The position numbers were made by a program, and so were the translations under genes. Positions 1-8,416 of a stretch of DNA of 64,000 nucleotides are shown here, one piece after another. Location: the NCBI RefSeq assembly GCF_001427525.1, contig NZ_LMGU01000002.1, positions 397,010 to 461,009 of the forward strand, in the 5' to 3' direction. The stretch comes from Microbacterium sp. Root61. GTDB taxonomy: Bacteria; Actinomycetota; Actinomycetes; Actinomycetales; Microbacteriaceae. Within the stretch, counting starts at the first letter, position 1, and each line of letters starts with the position of its first letter. Under the pieces are notes generated by a model. That model had not been told where the DNA came from and searched no databases. It saw only the letters and a list, made by a program, of their open reading frames with translations.

Positions 1-1167
1 GCCAACCCCGGCAAGGTGCGCCAGCAGCTCACCGAGTACGGCCTGGTCGCAGAGGAGTATGGCGGCGACGTCATGTTCGTGGATGTATCGGCCCGTGCGG
101 GCACGAACATCCAGGCGCTTCTGGACGCCGTGCTGCTCACGGCGGACGCGGGTCTGGACCTCACGGCCAACCCGAACAAGGCTGCCCGCGGTGTCGCGAT
201 CGAAGCGAAGCTCGACAAGGGTCGCGGTTCGGTTGCCACGGTGCTCATCCAGTCCGGAACGCTGCGCGTCGGCGACGCGATCGTCGCCGGTACCGCTTAT
301 GGCCGCGTTCGTGCCATGGCGGATGAGAACGGCGAGCCGGTCACCGAAGCGGCTCCGTCGCGTCCGGTCCAGGTGCAGGGTCTGAACTCCGTGCCCCGCG
401 CGGGTGACACGTTCATCGTCACCGACGAGGATCGTCTGGCCCGCCAGATCGCTGAGAAGCGTGAAGCGGCCGAGCGCAACGCCCAGCTGGCCAAGGCCCG
501 CAAGCGCATCTCGCTCGAGGACTTCACCCGCGCTCTTCAGGAGGGCAAGGTCGAGTCGCTCAACCTCATCATCAAGGGCGACGTGTCCGGTGCCGTCGAG
601 GCGCTGGAGGAATCGCTCCTCAAGATCGAGGTCGACGAGTCCGTGCAGTTGCGCATCATCCACCGCGGTGTCGGTGCGGTGACGGAGTCCGACGTGAACC
701 TGGCGACGATCGACAACGCGATCATCATCGGCTTCAACGTGCGCCCCGACTCGAAGGCCCGCGAGCGGGCTTCGCGAGAAGGCGTGGACATCCGGTTCTA
801 CTCCGTCATCTACAACGCGATCGACGACGTCGAGCAGTCCCTCAAGGGCATGCTCAAGCCGGAGTTCGAAGAGGTGCAGTCGGGTGTGGCCGAGATCCGC
901 GAGGTGTTCCGCTCCTCCAAGTTCGGCAACATCGCGGGTGTCATCGTCCGCTCCGGAACGATCACGCGCAACGCCAAGGCGCGCGTCATCCGCGACGGCG
1001 TCGTGCTGGCCGATGGCCTGGCCATCGAGTCGCTGCGTCGCTTCAAGGACGACGTCACCGAGGTGCGTACGGACTTCGAGGCCGGTATCGGTCTCGGCAA
1101 GTTCAACGACATCCAGATCGGTGACGAGATCGAGACGACCGAGATGATCGAGAAGCCGCGCGGCTAG
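1..1167 (+). CDS. infB: Translation initiation factor IF-2, C-terminal part (cut by the window edge)
   Basis: The frame is open from the first base, so the 5' end of the gene lies outside the window; 388 codons remain. IF-2 is the GTPase that delivers initiator fMet-tRNA to the 30S subunit and promotes subunit joining. The fragment starts late in the G domain: the motif SARAG near residue 30 fits the G5 loop. It then runs through the beta-barrel domain II, the IF-2 core domain III and the C-terminal fMet-tRNA-binding barrel, ending in the acidic [16 protein letters not shown] tail typical of bacterial IF-2. rbfA follows in the same direction after a hairpin, the usual ribosome-assembly neighbourhood. 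Identification is secure; the true start cannot be seen. Confidence 0.97.
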   Translation, partial: ANPGKVRQQLTEYGLVAEEYGGDVMFVDVSARAGTNIQALLDAVLLTADAGLDLTANPNKAARGVAIEAKLDKGRGSVATVLIQSGTLRVGDAIVAGTAYGRVRAMADENGEPVTEAAPSRPVQVQGLNSVPRAGDTFIVTDEDRLARQIAEKREAAERNAQLAKARKRISLEDFTRALQEGKVESLNLIIKGDVSGAVEALEESLLKIEVDESVQLRIIHRGVGAVTESDVNLATIDNAIIIGFNVRPDSKARERASREGVDIRFYSVIYNAIDDVEQSLKGMLKPEFEEVQSGVAEIREVFRSSKFGNIAGVIVRSGTITRNAKARVIRDGVVLADGLAIESLRRFKDDVTEVRTDFEAGIGLGKFNDIQIGDEIETTEMIEKPRG

Positions 1168-1186
1168 GAACACTGGCTGAGCTTTA

Positions 1187-1222
1187 CCGGATGCCTCGAC
1201 CCGCACGGGTCGGGGCATCCGG
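1187..1222. terminator. Hairpin between infB and rbfA
   Basis: Two 17-nt arms (1187-1203 and 1206-1222) are complementary except for one G-T pair. No T-run follows, so it may be an attenuating or RNA-stabilising hairpin rather than a full terminator. The stem is built on the word GGATGC/GCATCC that is frequent across the window. Confidence 0.6.
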
Positions 1223-1273
1223 GGTATCGTCAGACCTCACCGTGCGAGCGGTGCGAGAGTGGGAGACAAGAAA

Positions 1274-1780
1274 ATGGCTTCGGAACGACAGGCAAGGGTC
1301 GCGGATCGCATCCGCGTAGTACTGGCAGAACGCCTCGAGAAGGGGCTGCGCGACCCGCGGCTCGGATTCGTCACGATCACCGACGTGAAGGTGACCGGTG
1401 ACCTCCAGCACGCCTCCGTGTTCTACACGGTGATGGGCGATGAGGCGCTGCGCGCCGACACCGCTGCGGCGCTGAAGTCCGCGACCGGGCTGCTGCGCAC
1501 CGAGGTGGGCAAGAACCTCAACACGCGACTGACGCCCTCGCTCGAGTTCATCCTCGACGCGATCCCGGAGAACGCCGACCACATCGCGGCGCTGCTGCGC
1601 GAGGCCCGCGAGCGCGACGCCGCCGTGGCGGCACTGGCCGCCACCGGCTCCTACGCCGGCGACGCAGACCCGTACCTCAAGCCGCGCGAGGAAGAGGCCG
1701 AGGTCGAGGACGAAGAGACCGACGCCGAAGAGGCCGAGTCCGAGGACGACGCGTCCGAGGACGAGGCGCCGGCTTCCTGA
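1274..1780 (+). CDS. rbfA: Ribosome-binding factor A with an acidic C-terminal tail
   Basis: RbfA binds the 30S precursor near the 5' helix of 16S rRNA and helps late maturation. The 168-residue product begins MASERQARVADRIRVVLAER and carries the family's KH-like core, including the RDPRLGFVTITDVKVTGDL region around residues 32-50. The ATG at 1274 is chosen because GGGAGA lies just upstream; a GTG five codons earlier is also in frame. From about residue 140 the protein becomes strongly acidic (many E and D up to the stop), a low-complexity extension that the E. coli protein (about 133 residues) lacks. It is probably co-transcribed with infB, although a hairpin lies between them. Convergent with mutY. 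Confidence 0.95.
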   Translation: MASERQARVADRIRVVLAERLEKGLRDPRLGFVTITDVKVTGDLQHASVFYTVMGDEALRADTAAALKSATGLLRTEVGKNLNTRLTPSLEFILDAIPENADHIAALLREARERDAAVAALAATGSYAGDADPYLKPREEEAEVEDEETDAEEAESEDDASEDEAPAS

Positions 1781-1791
1781 CCCGAGTTGCA

Positions 1792-1836
1792 CGAATGGGC
1801 ATGCCCCGCGCTGACAGCGCCGGGCATGCCCATTCG
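1792..1836. terminator. Bidirectional terminator between rbfA and mutY
   Basis: A nearly perfect 22-bp inverted repeat (CGAATGGGCATGCC arm outermost) lies between the convergent rbfA and mutY stop codons. Its position and strength suit termination on both strands, although T-runs are short. Confidence 0.8.
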
Positions 1837-1844
1837 CGTACCGG

Positions 1845-2723
1845 TCAGGTGGTGGGGTGCCCGGGCAGCCGTAGGAGTCCGTCGGATGCCTCGGCCAGCC
1901 CGTCGGCGATGAGCGAGTCGATCGCCCGGTCGCGCTGGTGCGAGTCGGGCCAGGTCGCGGCGGCCGCGTCGATCGGCACGGCGCGGGGCGCGGCATCCCG
2001 CAGCGCCTTCAGCACCGCCCCGCGCGCCTGGCGGTCGCTGCCCTCGTAGCGCGCTTGCCGACGGCGGGTGTCGCCGGTGTCGGGGGAGTCGGCGGCCACC
2101 CAGGCACAGGCATGCCGGATCGGGCATGCGTCGCAGCGAGGGCTGCGAGCCGTGCAGATCACCGCGCCGAGTTCCATCGTCGCCGCGTTCAGGATCGCGG
2201 CGTCGACGGGATCCGCGGGGAGGATCGCCTCCATGTCGGCGAGGTCACTGCGCGCCGGCGGCCCGGGCTGCGAGCGGCCGTCCACTGCACGAGCGAGCAC
2301 GCGACGCGTGTTGGTGTCGACGACCGGATGCCGGTCACCGTACGCGAACACGGCCACCGCGCGGGCGGTGTAGTCGCCGATCCCGGTGAGGGCGAGAAGC
2401 GCATCCACGTCGCGCGGAACCACGCCGCCGTGACGCTCGGTGATCTCGACGGCTGCCCGGTGCAGCCACAGGGCGCGCCGCGGGTAGCCGAGGTTCGCCC
2501 ACTGGTGCACGGCCTCTGCCGGGGCATCCGCCGCCAGTGCGGCCGGGGTCGGCCACCGCAGCAGCCACGCCTGCAGATGCGGGATGACGCGCGACACCGG
2601 GGTCTGCTGCAGCATGAACTCGCTGACGAGGACTCCCCAGGCGCCGAAACCCTCGGCCCGCCAGGGCAGGTCGCGCGCGTCCTCCCGGTACCAGGCGATG
2701 AGCGGAGTCGCGAGGTCGGGCAC
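1845..2723 (-). CDS. mutY: A/G-specific adenine DNA glycosylase MutY
   Basis: The protein removes adenine mispaired with 8-oxoguanine or guanine in base-excision repair. The 292-residue product has Glu35 in SEFMLQQT (the general acid of MutY), a helix-hairpin-helix LTGIGDYTARAV around 112-123, Asp136 in PVVDTNTRRVLAR, and the [4Fe-4S] ligands C-x6-C-x2-C-x5-C around residues 190-207. The C-terminal region after the cluster is only about 85 residues, shorter than the MutT-like domain of E. coli MutY, as in other actinobacterial forms. The GTG at 2723 is chosen because GGAGGA precedes it and a -10-like TAGGCT lies 7 nt upstream; longer in-frame extensions run through the divergent gene and are not credible. 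Confidence 0.93.
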   Translation of the reverse strand: MPDLATPLIAWYREDARDLPWRAEGFGAWGVLVSEFMLQQTPVSRVIPHLQAWLLRWPTPAALAADAPAEAVHQWANLGYPRRALWLHRAAVEITERHGGVVPRDVDALLALTGIGDYTARAVAVFAYGDRHPVVDTNTRRVLARAVDGRSQPGPPARSDLADMEAILPADPVDAAILNAATMELGAVICTARSPRCDACPIRHACAWVAADSPDTGDTRRRQARYEGSDRQARGAVLKALRDAAPRAVPIDAAAATWPDSHQRDRAIDSLIADGLAEASDGLLRLPGHPTT

Positions 2724-2725
2724 GT

Positions 2726-2779
2726 CCTCCAGCCTAGGCGGGGACCCGCGCCGGGCGCGCCCGCGGCCTAGGCTGGAGG
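2726..2779. promoter_or_regulatory. Divergent promoter pair arranged as a perfect inverted repeat
   Basis: The 14-bp arm CCTCCAGCCTAGGC (2726-2739) is repeated exactly in inverted orientation at 2766-2779. Each arm holds a TAGGCT -10-like hexamer ending 6 to 7 nt before its start codon, for mutY leftwards and for the kinase gene rightwards. This suggests two mirror-image promoters giving leaderless or nearly leaderless mRNAs. Confidence 0.65.
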
Positions 2780-2780
2780 C

Positions 2781-3467
2781 ATGCGCCTGCCGACCACGCC
2801 GACCACGACCCTGTGGCGGCAACTGCGCGACGAGGTGCTCCGCAGCTACCCCGCGGGTCGTGTGATCGTCGCCGTCGACGGTGTCGACGGCGCGGGCAAG
2901 AGCACGTTCGCGGATGGCTTCGCCGAAGCGTTCGCGGAGGTCGGGACCGCCGTGTTCCGCGCGAGCATCGACGGCTTCCATCGTCCGCGCGCCGAGCGAT
3001 ACGCGCGTGGGCGCCACAGCCCTGAGGGGTTCTACCGCGACTCGTTCGACTACAGCGCGCTCCGGCGCGTGCTGATCGATCCGTTCCGCGACGGCGCGCA
3101 GACGTCGGGCACGACCGGGTTCCAGCTCGAGGCGTTCGACGTCGCGCGCGACACTCCGGTCGAGGCGCAGTGGGTCACCGCGCCCAAGGACGCCGTCCTC
3201 ATCATCGACGGGGTCTTCCTGCTGCGGCCGGAGCTGCGCGACCTGTGGGACTGGTCGGTCTGGCTCGAGGTGCCGTTCTCCGTGTCGTATGCCCGGATGG
3301 CACTGCGCGACGGCTCCAGCCCGAACCCGGATGCCCGTTCGAATGCGCGCTACCGGCAAGGACAGGCGATCTACCTGAGCGAAGCGCGGCCGCAAGCCGA
3401 GGCATCCGCCATCGTCGACAACAGCGACCTCGGGCACCCCGTGCGTGTCGCGGAGGACTTCACCTGA
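2781..3467 (+). CDS. Uridine kinase-like P-loop kinase
   Basis: A 228-residue protein of the phosphoribulokinase/uridine kinase fold. The Walker A loop GVDGAGKST is at residues 34-42, followed by a substrate-loop region with FRASIDGFHRPRAERYARG and, near residue 140, the Walker-B-like strand AVLIIDGVFLL. Family members phosphorylate uridine, pantothenate or other small alcohols with ATP; the substrate here cannot be fixed from sequence, so a nucleoside-kinase role is an inference. The ATG at 2781 is supported by TAGGCT ending 6 nt upstream. Its stop codon overlaps the truB start (TGATG), implying coupled translation with truB. Confidence 0.8.
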   Translation: MRLPTTPTTTLWRQLRDEVLRSYPAGRVIVAVDGVDGAGKSTFADGFAEAFAEVGTAVFRASIDGFHRPRAERYARGRHSPEGFYRDSFDYSALRRVLIDPFRDGAQTSGTTGFQLEAFDVARDTPVEAQWVTAPKDAVLIIDGVFLLRPELRDLWDWSVWLEVPFSVSYARMALRDGSSPNPDARSNARYRQGQAIYLSEARPQAEASAIVDNSDLGHPVRVAEDFT

Positions 3468-4369
3468 TGACCCACCCACCCTCCGGAATCCTGTTCGTCG
3501 ACAAGCCGGGCGGCATCACCAGCCATGACGTCGTCTCGCGGGCGCGCAAGGCGCTGAACACCCGCAAGATCGGCCACGCCGGCACACTCGACCCGATGGC
3601 CACGGGCCTGCTGATCCTCGGTGTCGGACCGGCCACCCGCCTACTCACCTACATCGTCGGCCTCGACAAGACGTATGTGGCCACCATCCGGCTCGGTGCG
3701 ACGACCGATACCGATGACGCCGAGGGCGCCATCGTGGAGAAGGCGGATGCCGCATCCCTCGCCGCCGTCACACCCGACGCGATCGGAGCCGGCATCGCGG
3801 CCCTCACCGGCACGATCTCGCAGATCCCGAGCACGGTCTCGGCGATCAAGGTCGCCGGTCGGCGCGCCTACGACCTGGTCCGCGCGGGGGAGGAGGTCGA
3901 GCTCGCCGCGCGTACCGTCACCGTGTCGCGGTTCGACGTGCTCGCCGTGCGCCCGTCCGACGAGGCGATCGATCTCGACGTGGTCGTGGACTGCTCCAGC
4001 GGCACGTACATCCGTGCGCTCGCCCGCGACCTCGGTGCTGACCTGGGAGTCGGCGGACACCTGACCGCGCTGCGGCGCAGCCGCATCGGAGCCTTCGACG
4101 TCGCCGAGGCGGCCGCCGTGGAAGACCTGGCCGAGACCGCGCTCGCATCGCCGGCGGAGGTCGCCCGCACCGTGCTCGGCGCCATCGAGGTCACCGCTGA
4201 CGAGGCCCGCGACCTGCGGCACGGCAAGCGTCTGCCCGGTGCCGCCGAGCGCGCCGCGGGGTTCCCCACGGCGGCGATAGACCTCGACGGCCGCCTGGTC
4301 GGCATCGTGGAGCGCCGCGGAGCGGACGTGAAGAGCATCATGAACCTGCCCGAGGAGCCGACCGAATGA
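3467..4369 (+). CDS. truB: tRNA pseudouridine(55) synthase TruB
   Basis: TruB isomerises U55 in the T-loop of nearly all tRNAs. The 300-residue protein begins MTHPPSGILFVDKPGGITSH and contains the catalytic aspartate D42 in HAGTLDPMATGLL, the family signature, with the YVATIRLG strand downstream and the conserved CSSGTYIRALARDLG segment near residue 175. A short C-terminal PUA-like tail follows. The start is fixed by overlap with the preceding stop; the stop overlaps the next gene by ATGA. The truB-ribF proximity is common in bacteria, and here two small membrane-protein genes lie between them. Confidence 0.96.
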   Translation: MTHPPSGILFVDKPGGITSHDVVSRARKALNTRKIGHAGTLDPMATGLLILGVGPATRLLTYIVGLDKTYVATIRLGATTDTDDAEGAIVEKADAASLAAVTPDAIGAGIAALTGTISQIPSTVSAIKVAGRRAYDLVRAGEEVELAARTVTVSRFDVLAVRPSDEAIDLDVVVDCSSGTYIRALARDLGADLGVGGHLTALRRSRIGAFDVAEAAAVEDLAETALASPAEVARTVLGAIEVTADEARDLRHGKRLPGAAERAAGFPTAAIDLDGRLVGIVERRGADVKSIMNLPEEPTE

Positions 4370-4734
4370 TCCTGTGGTTCACCTACGTCGTGGTCGGCAT
4401 CGCTGTCGTCGCCGGACTGCTGTGCGTCGTGCTGGGGCTCTCCGGTCGACGCCCCAGCGACCTCACCGTCGGCGCGCTGGCGCTGCTCGAACTCGCGCTG
4501 ATCGCGCAGGTCGTCATCGCGATCGTCGCGCCGTTCGCGGGCAACGCTCCCACCGGGAGCGTGCTGGAGTTCTGGGTCTACCTCGTCTCGGCGGCGCTGC
4601 TGCCGCCCGCCGGCGTCGCGTGGGCGCTGCTCGAGCGCAGCCGGTGGAGCACCGTGATCATGGGCGTCGCGGCGCTGGCCGTGGCCGTCATGGTGTGGCG
4701 CATGCAGACGATCTGGACGATGCCGATCGCCTGA
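4366..4734 (+). CDS. Small four-helix membrane protein of unknown function
   Basis: A 122-residue hydrophobic protein with four predicted membrane segments (about residues 4-26, 35-57, 64-88 and 96-115) joined by short loops; one loop carries GRRPSD and another LERSRW. The ATGA overlap with truB fixes the start and suggests translational coupling. I do not recognise a named family or catalytic motif; similar small membrane proteins are frequent between truB and ribF in Microbacteriaceae-like genomes, which is all that context offers. Confidence 0.8.
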   Translation: MILWFTYVVVGIAVVAGLLCVVLGLSGRRPSDLTVGALALLELALIAQVVIAIVAPFAGNAPTGSVLEFWVYLVSAALLPPAGVAWALLERSRWSTVIMGVAALAVAVMVWRMQTIWTMPIA

Positions 4735-4789
4735 GCGCGACCGGGGTCGCGCCGAGCGGCACCCGTATCGGATCTAGGATTGTCGGGTC

Positions 4790-5242
4790 ATGTCTTCTCC
4801 TGCACCCACCCGCCGCATGACCGGTGTCGGCCGGGTCCTCGTGATCGTCTACGCGATCATGGCTCTCGCCGCGCTCGGTCGTTCCCTGGTCCAGATCGTC
4901 GAGAAGTTCGACGAGGCTCCGCTGGCCTACACGCTGTCCGCCGCATCCGCCGTCGTGTACGTGCTCGCGACGCTGGCGCTCATCTTCGCGGGACGCCCCG
5001 CCTGGTACGTGGTCGCCTGGGTCGCGATCTGCTTCGAGCTGGTCGGCGTGCTCGTGGTGGGCACGCTGAGCATCGTGGCGCCGGACCTGTTCCTGCACCC
5101 GACGGTGTGGTCGCAGTTCGGCATCGGATACCTGTTCATCCCGCTCGTGCTGCCGTTCTTCGGCCTGTGGTGGCTCATCGTCCACCGCCCCGCGTCGGCC
5201 GGCGCCGCGGCTCTCGCCGAGAGCGCGGTGACGGCCCGATGA
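4790..5242 (+). CDS. Small multi-pass membrane protein of unknown function
   Basis: A 150-residue protein with an arginine-containing N-terminus followed by four likely membrane segments (about residues 15-38, 50-70, 75-105 and 115-138). A -10-like TAGGAT ends 9 nt before the ATG, so the mRNA would have almost no leader. The last four bases overlap the ribF start (ATGA), which suggests that ribF is also expressed from this upstream promoter. No catalytic motif is visible and I assign no function. Confidence 0.8.
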   Translation: MSSPAPTRRMTGVGRVLVIVYAIMALAALGRSLVQIVEKFDEAPLAYTLSAASAVVYVLATLALIFAGRPAWYVVAWVAICFELVGVLVVGTLSIVAPDLFLHPTVWSQFGIGYLFIPLVLPFFGLWWLIVHRPASAGAAALAESAVTAR

Positions 5243-6198
5243 TCGTCTTCCGCGATCCGGCCGAGGTGCCGGCGGGCTTCGGCCCGTCCGTCGTCGCCAT
5301 CGGCAAGTTCGACGGCGTGCACGCCGGACACCGTGCCGTCATCACCCGCGCGCGGGTGGACGCCGCCACCAGCGGTGCCCGCGTGGTCGCAGTGACATTC
5401 GACCGCAACCCACTCAGCATCCTGCGCCCCGAGCTGTGCCCGGAGAGCCTGATCGGAGTGACGCAGAAGCTCGCGTTCCTCGCCGAGGCCGGCGTCGACG
5501 CGACCCTGCTGCTCACTTTCGACGAGGCACTCGCCCAGCTCAGTGCCCGGGCGTTCGTCGAGCACGTCCTGGTGGACGCGCTCGATGTGCGCACGGTGCT
5601 CGTGGGCGAGGACTTCCGGTTCGGGCACGGCGGCGCGGGCAATCCGGAGCTGTTGCGCGAGATGGGAATCCAGTACGGTTTCCGCGTGGATGTCGTGGAT
5701 GACGTGCGTGCGATCGACGACGGTCGGCGCGTGTCCTCGACGTGGATCCGGGAGCTGCTCTCGGAAGGGGATGTCGAGACGGCCGGCCGTCTGCTCGGCC
5801 GCCCGGCATCGCTGTGGGGCGAGGTCGTGCACGGGCTCAAGCGCGGCCGCGAGCTCGGCTTCCCCACCGCCAACCTCTCGCCGGACCTCGAGGGATTCGT
5901 TCCGGCGGACGGCGTCTACTCCGGATGGCTCGTGGACGAGGAGTCCGAGAACGGCCTCCGCCCCGGCATCCGCTATCCGGCCGCGATCAGCATCGGCACC
6001 AACCCGACGTTCGATGACGTGCACATGCGCCAGGTGGAGGCCTACGTCCTGGACGAGACCGACCTGGACCTCTACGGCCACCGCGTCGAGATCCAGTTCA
6101 CTGCGCGCATCCGTGGCATGGTCGCATTCGAAGGCATCGAGCGGCTCATCGAGCAGATGACCGACGACGTCGCAAAGGTGCGCGCGGCCCTGCCATGA
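5239..6198 (+). CDS. ribF: Bifunctional riboflavin kinase / FAD synthetase RibF
   Basis: RibF converts riboflavin to FMN and then to FAD. The 319-residue protein has an N-terminal nucleotidyltransferase domain with the GKFDGVHAGHRAVI nucleotide-binding loop at about residues 21-34 and VGEDFRFGHGG near 125-136. The C-terminal flavokinase domain contains GRELGFPTANL near residue 210 and the SIGTNPTFD segment. Both domains are intact and the length is normal. Start chosen at the ATG overlapping the previous stop codon; the 3' end overlaps the next membrane-protein gene by ATGA. Nearby flavin users in the window include the LLM oxidoreductase and FMN reductase pair, though they are not linked to this operon. 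Confidence 0.96.
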   Translation: MIVFRDPAEVPAGFGPSVVAIGKFDGVHAGHRAVITRARVDAATSGARVVAVTFDRNPLSILRPELCPESLIGVTQKLAFLAEAGVDATLLLTFDEALAQLSARAFVEHVLVDALDVRTVLVGEDFRFGHGGAGNPELLREMGIQYGFRVDVVDDVRAIDDGRRVSSTWIRELLSEGDVETAGRLLGRPASLWGEVVHGLKRGRELGFPTANLSPDLEGFVPADGVYSGWLVDEESENGLRPGIRYPAAISIGTNPTFDDVHMRQVEAYVLDETDLDLYGHRVEIQFTARIRGMVAFEGIERLIEQMTDDVAKVRAALP

Positions 6199-6947
6199 CC
6201 CCCGCCCCGCGCCGGAGTATCGCCCTCGTTCGTCGCATCATCGTCGGCGTGATCATCGGCGCGTTCGGTCTGGCCGCGATCGGCGGCATCGTCGTGCTGC
6301 TGGGCGCCGAGCTGGGCTCGGCCGCGGGCCGCGTGCTGGGCACGACGGTGATCGTGGGCGCGTTCAGTGTGGCGGTGCTGTGCTGTGCGGCCCTCGCCGG
6401 GCGACGGCTGCAGGTGTTCGGCATGGTCGGCGCAGCGATCAGCGCCATCGCCGCGCTGCTGGTGATCTGGGTGATCTGGTACGAGGGGCCGTGGGGCGAC
6501 TTCGTCGAAGGGCTCTTCCGCGTGATGTGGACCGCGGTGGCGGCGTCGGTCGCGTTCGCCCTGGCCTCGTTGCTGCTCCTGCTCGCCGATCGGACGCGCT
6601 CCGCCGTGCGCGTCGGCCTCATCGTGACCCTGGGCCTGTTCGGCTTGGTGCTCGCGATGATCATCATCGTGATTTGGTGGCCGGATGCCGTGGACCGCGA
6701 GGTGTTCCCGCGAGCGCTCGGCATCTCCGCCATCCTCGCCGCGCTGGGCGCCGTCGTGGTGCCGGTGATCTCCCTGCTGATGCCCGAACGCAGCGCCGCA
6801 CGGCTGTCCGCAGCATCCGTCGAGCGAATCGGCATGGAGGCCGCGCGTCTCGGTGTCACGTCCGACGAGCTGATCGAGCGACTCCTGCCCGGCGATTCGC
6901 CGACGGACGCTCCATCTCCGCCTCCGCCCTACATTCCGCAGCCGTAG
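6195..6947 (+). CDS. Six-helix membrane protein of unknown function
   Basis: A 250-residue protein with about six hydrophobic segments between residues 15 and 200 and a soluble C-terminal tail ending in a proline-rich PSPPPPYIPQP. The tail contains a short helical region (RLGVTSDELIERLLPG). It overlaps ribF by four bases (ATGA), so it is probably co-translated. No family signature is recognised. The layout of membrane bundle plus proline tail would suit a scaffold or envelope protein, but that is speculation. Confidence 0.78.
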   Translation: MTPAPRRSIALVRRIIVGVIIGAFGLAAIGGIVVLLGAELGSAAGRVLGTTVIVGAFSVAVLCCAALAGRRLQVFGMVGAAISAIAALLVIWVIWYEGPWGDFVEGLFRVMWTAVAASVAFALASLLLLLADRTRSAVRVGLIVTLGLFGLVLAMIIIVIWWPDAVDREVFPRALGISAILAALGAVVVPVISLLMPERSAARLSAASVERIGMEAARLGVTSDELIERLLPGDSPTDAPSPPPPYIPQP

Positions 6948-6980
6948 ACCGCGGGGCGGCGCGGCTCTACGATCGAGTCC

Positions 6981-7358
6981 GTGGACGCCGTCGACCTCGT
7001 CATGGCGGCCGCTGTCCCGAGCGGTCGCACCCCGAATCTGTGGGGCGCGCTCGGCTGCGCTGTCGCGTACAGCGCGGCCCTGTTCGCCGTCCTCGACGGA
7101 TTCGCGGATCTCATCCTGGCCAGGGGGGATTCCGCAGCCGGAAGATTGACGCCGGGGATAGGCTTGAAGTTCGGATCGAAGATCGCCGCAGCGGTGATCA
7201 CCGTCGTCGCGGCGGCCCTGGTTCTGGCGCTGGATCAGAACTGGTTCGCCTTCGCGACGCTGAGCATCTCGTTCGTCGTGATCGTCGGGATTGGTGTCAT
7301 CGTTCTCGTCCGACACACGGCGACGACCTCCACGCGCACCGCGAGTGGGGGCGGCTGA
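6981..7358 (+). CDS. Small membrane protein of unknown function
   Basis: A 125-residue protein with an amphipathic N-terminus (MDAVDLVMAAAVPSGRTPN) and three likely membrane segments at about residues 22-42, 68-90 and 93-112. The GTG at 6981 is chosen because a -10-like TACGAT ends 7 nt upstream; an ATG seven codons later is an alternative. Base composition is slightly less GC-rich than the neighbours. No function can be assigned. It lies 29 bp before the deoC start. Confidence 0.6.
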   Translation: MDAVDLVMAAAVPSGRTPNLWGALGCAVAYSAALFAVLDGFADLILARGDSAAGRLTPGIGLKFGSKIAAAVITVVAAALVLALDQNWFAFATLSISFVVIVGIGVIVLVRHTATTSTRTASGGG

Positions 7359-7387
7359 TCGAGATCCCGCAGAAAGAGGAGAGGCGC

Positions 7388-8395
7388 ATGAGCCGAACAG
7401 AACTGCAGACGCTGCCCGAGCGGGCCGTCGAACTGCTCGGCGGAGAGCCGGACGACACGACACTCGCGCGCTATCTGCACGGGCTCGCCGGAGTGGATGC
7501 CGTCGGCCTCGAGCAGCGCGCCGCCGCGCTCGGCACCCGCTCCATCAAGACGTCGTCCAAGAAGTGGGCGCTGGACAAGATCATCGAGCTGATCGATCTG
7601 ACCACCCTCGAAGGAGCGGACACCCCGGGCAAGGTGCGCTCACTGGTCGCGAAGGCGCTGCGTCCGGATGCCTCGGATCCGACCTGCCCGCGCGTTGCGG
7701 CCGTCTGCGTCTACGGCGACATGGTCCCGTACGCGGTGGAGGCGCTCGGTGCGGCGCACGGCGACCCCGACGACGGCCTCATCGGCGTCGCGGCGGTGGC
7801 CACCGCGTTCCCGAGCGGTCGTTCGTCGCTCGCGATCAAGCTGCAGGACACCGCTGAGGCGGTGGCCGCCGGTGCCGATGAGATCGACATGGTGATCGAC
7901 CGCGGCGCGTTCCTCTCCGGCCGGTACGGACTGGTCTTCGACCAGATCGCGCGCGTCAAAGAGGCCTGCCGGCGTGCGGACGGGACATCCGCTTCGCTCA
8001 AGGTCATCCTCGAGACCGGCGAGCTGAACACCTACGACAACATCAAGCGGGCGTCCTGGCTGGCGATCCTCGCGGGCGGCGACTTCATCAAGACGTCCAC
8101 CGGAAAGGTGCAGCCCGCCGCGACCCTGCCGACGACGCTGCTCATGCTCGAGGTCGTGCGCGACTGGCATCGCGCGACGGGCGAGAAGATCGGCGTGAAG
8201 CCGGCCGGCGGCATCCGCACGTCGAAGGACGCGATCAAGTACCTCGTCACCGTCGCCGAGACGGTGGGCGAGGAATGGCTGCAGCCGCACCTGTTCCGGT
8301 TCGGGGCGTCCAGCCTGCTGAACGACGTGCTGCTGCAGCGGCAGAAGATGCAGTCCGGCCATTACTCCGGCGCCGACTACGTGACGATCGATTAG
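7388..8395 (+). CDS. deoC: Deoxyribose-phosphate aldolase (long form)
   Basis: DeoC splits 2-deoxyribose 5-phosphate into glyceraldehyde 3-phosphate and acetaldehyde during deoxynucleoside catabolism. The 335-residue product is of the long type, with about 90 residues before the barrel, closer in size to animal DERA than to the ~250-residue E. coli enzyme. Active-site elements are present: AGADEIDMVIDRGA, the Schiff-base lysine in GGDFIKTSTGK, and the second lysine in IGVKPAGGIRT. AAAGAGGAGAGGCGC upstream gives a strong ribosome site for the ATG. Two aldehyde dehydrogenase genes follow, which would oxidise the acetaldehyde produced. Confidence 0.95.
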   Translation: MSRTELQTLPERAVELLGGEPDDTTLARYLHGLAGVDAVGLEQRAAALGTRSIKTSSKKWALDKIIELIDLTTLEGADTPGKVRSLVAKALRPDASDPTCPRVAAVCVYGDMVPYAVEALGAAHGDPDDGLIGVAAVATAFPSGRSSLAIKLQDTAEAVAAGADEIDMVIDRGAFLSGRYGLVFDQIARVKEACRRADGTSASLKVILETGELNTYDNIKRASWLAILAGGDFIKTSTGKVQPAATLPTTLLMLEVVRDWHRATGEKIGVKPAGGIRTSKDAIKYLVTVAETVGEEWLQPHLFRFGASSLLNDVLLQRQKMQSGHYSGADYVTID

Positions 8396-8416
8396 AAGAT
8401 TGCGACTGAGGACCTC

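Noticed and set aside
2724..3479. A long N-terminal extension of mutY reaching into the divergent kinase gene
   Set aside because: MutY similarity begins at the GTG at 2723, which has a ribosome site and a promoter hexamer; upstream sequence codes for the kinase on the other strand.
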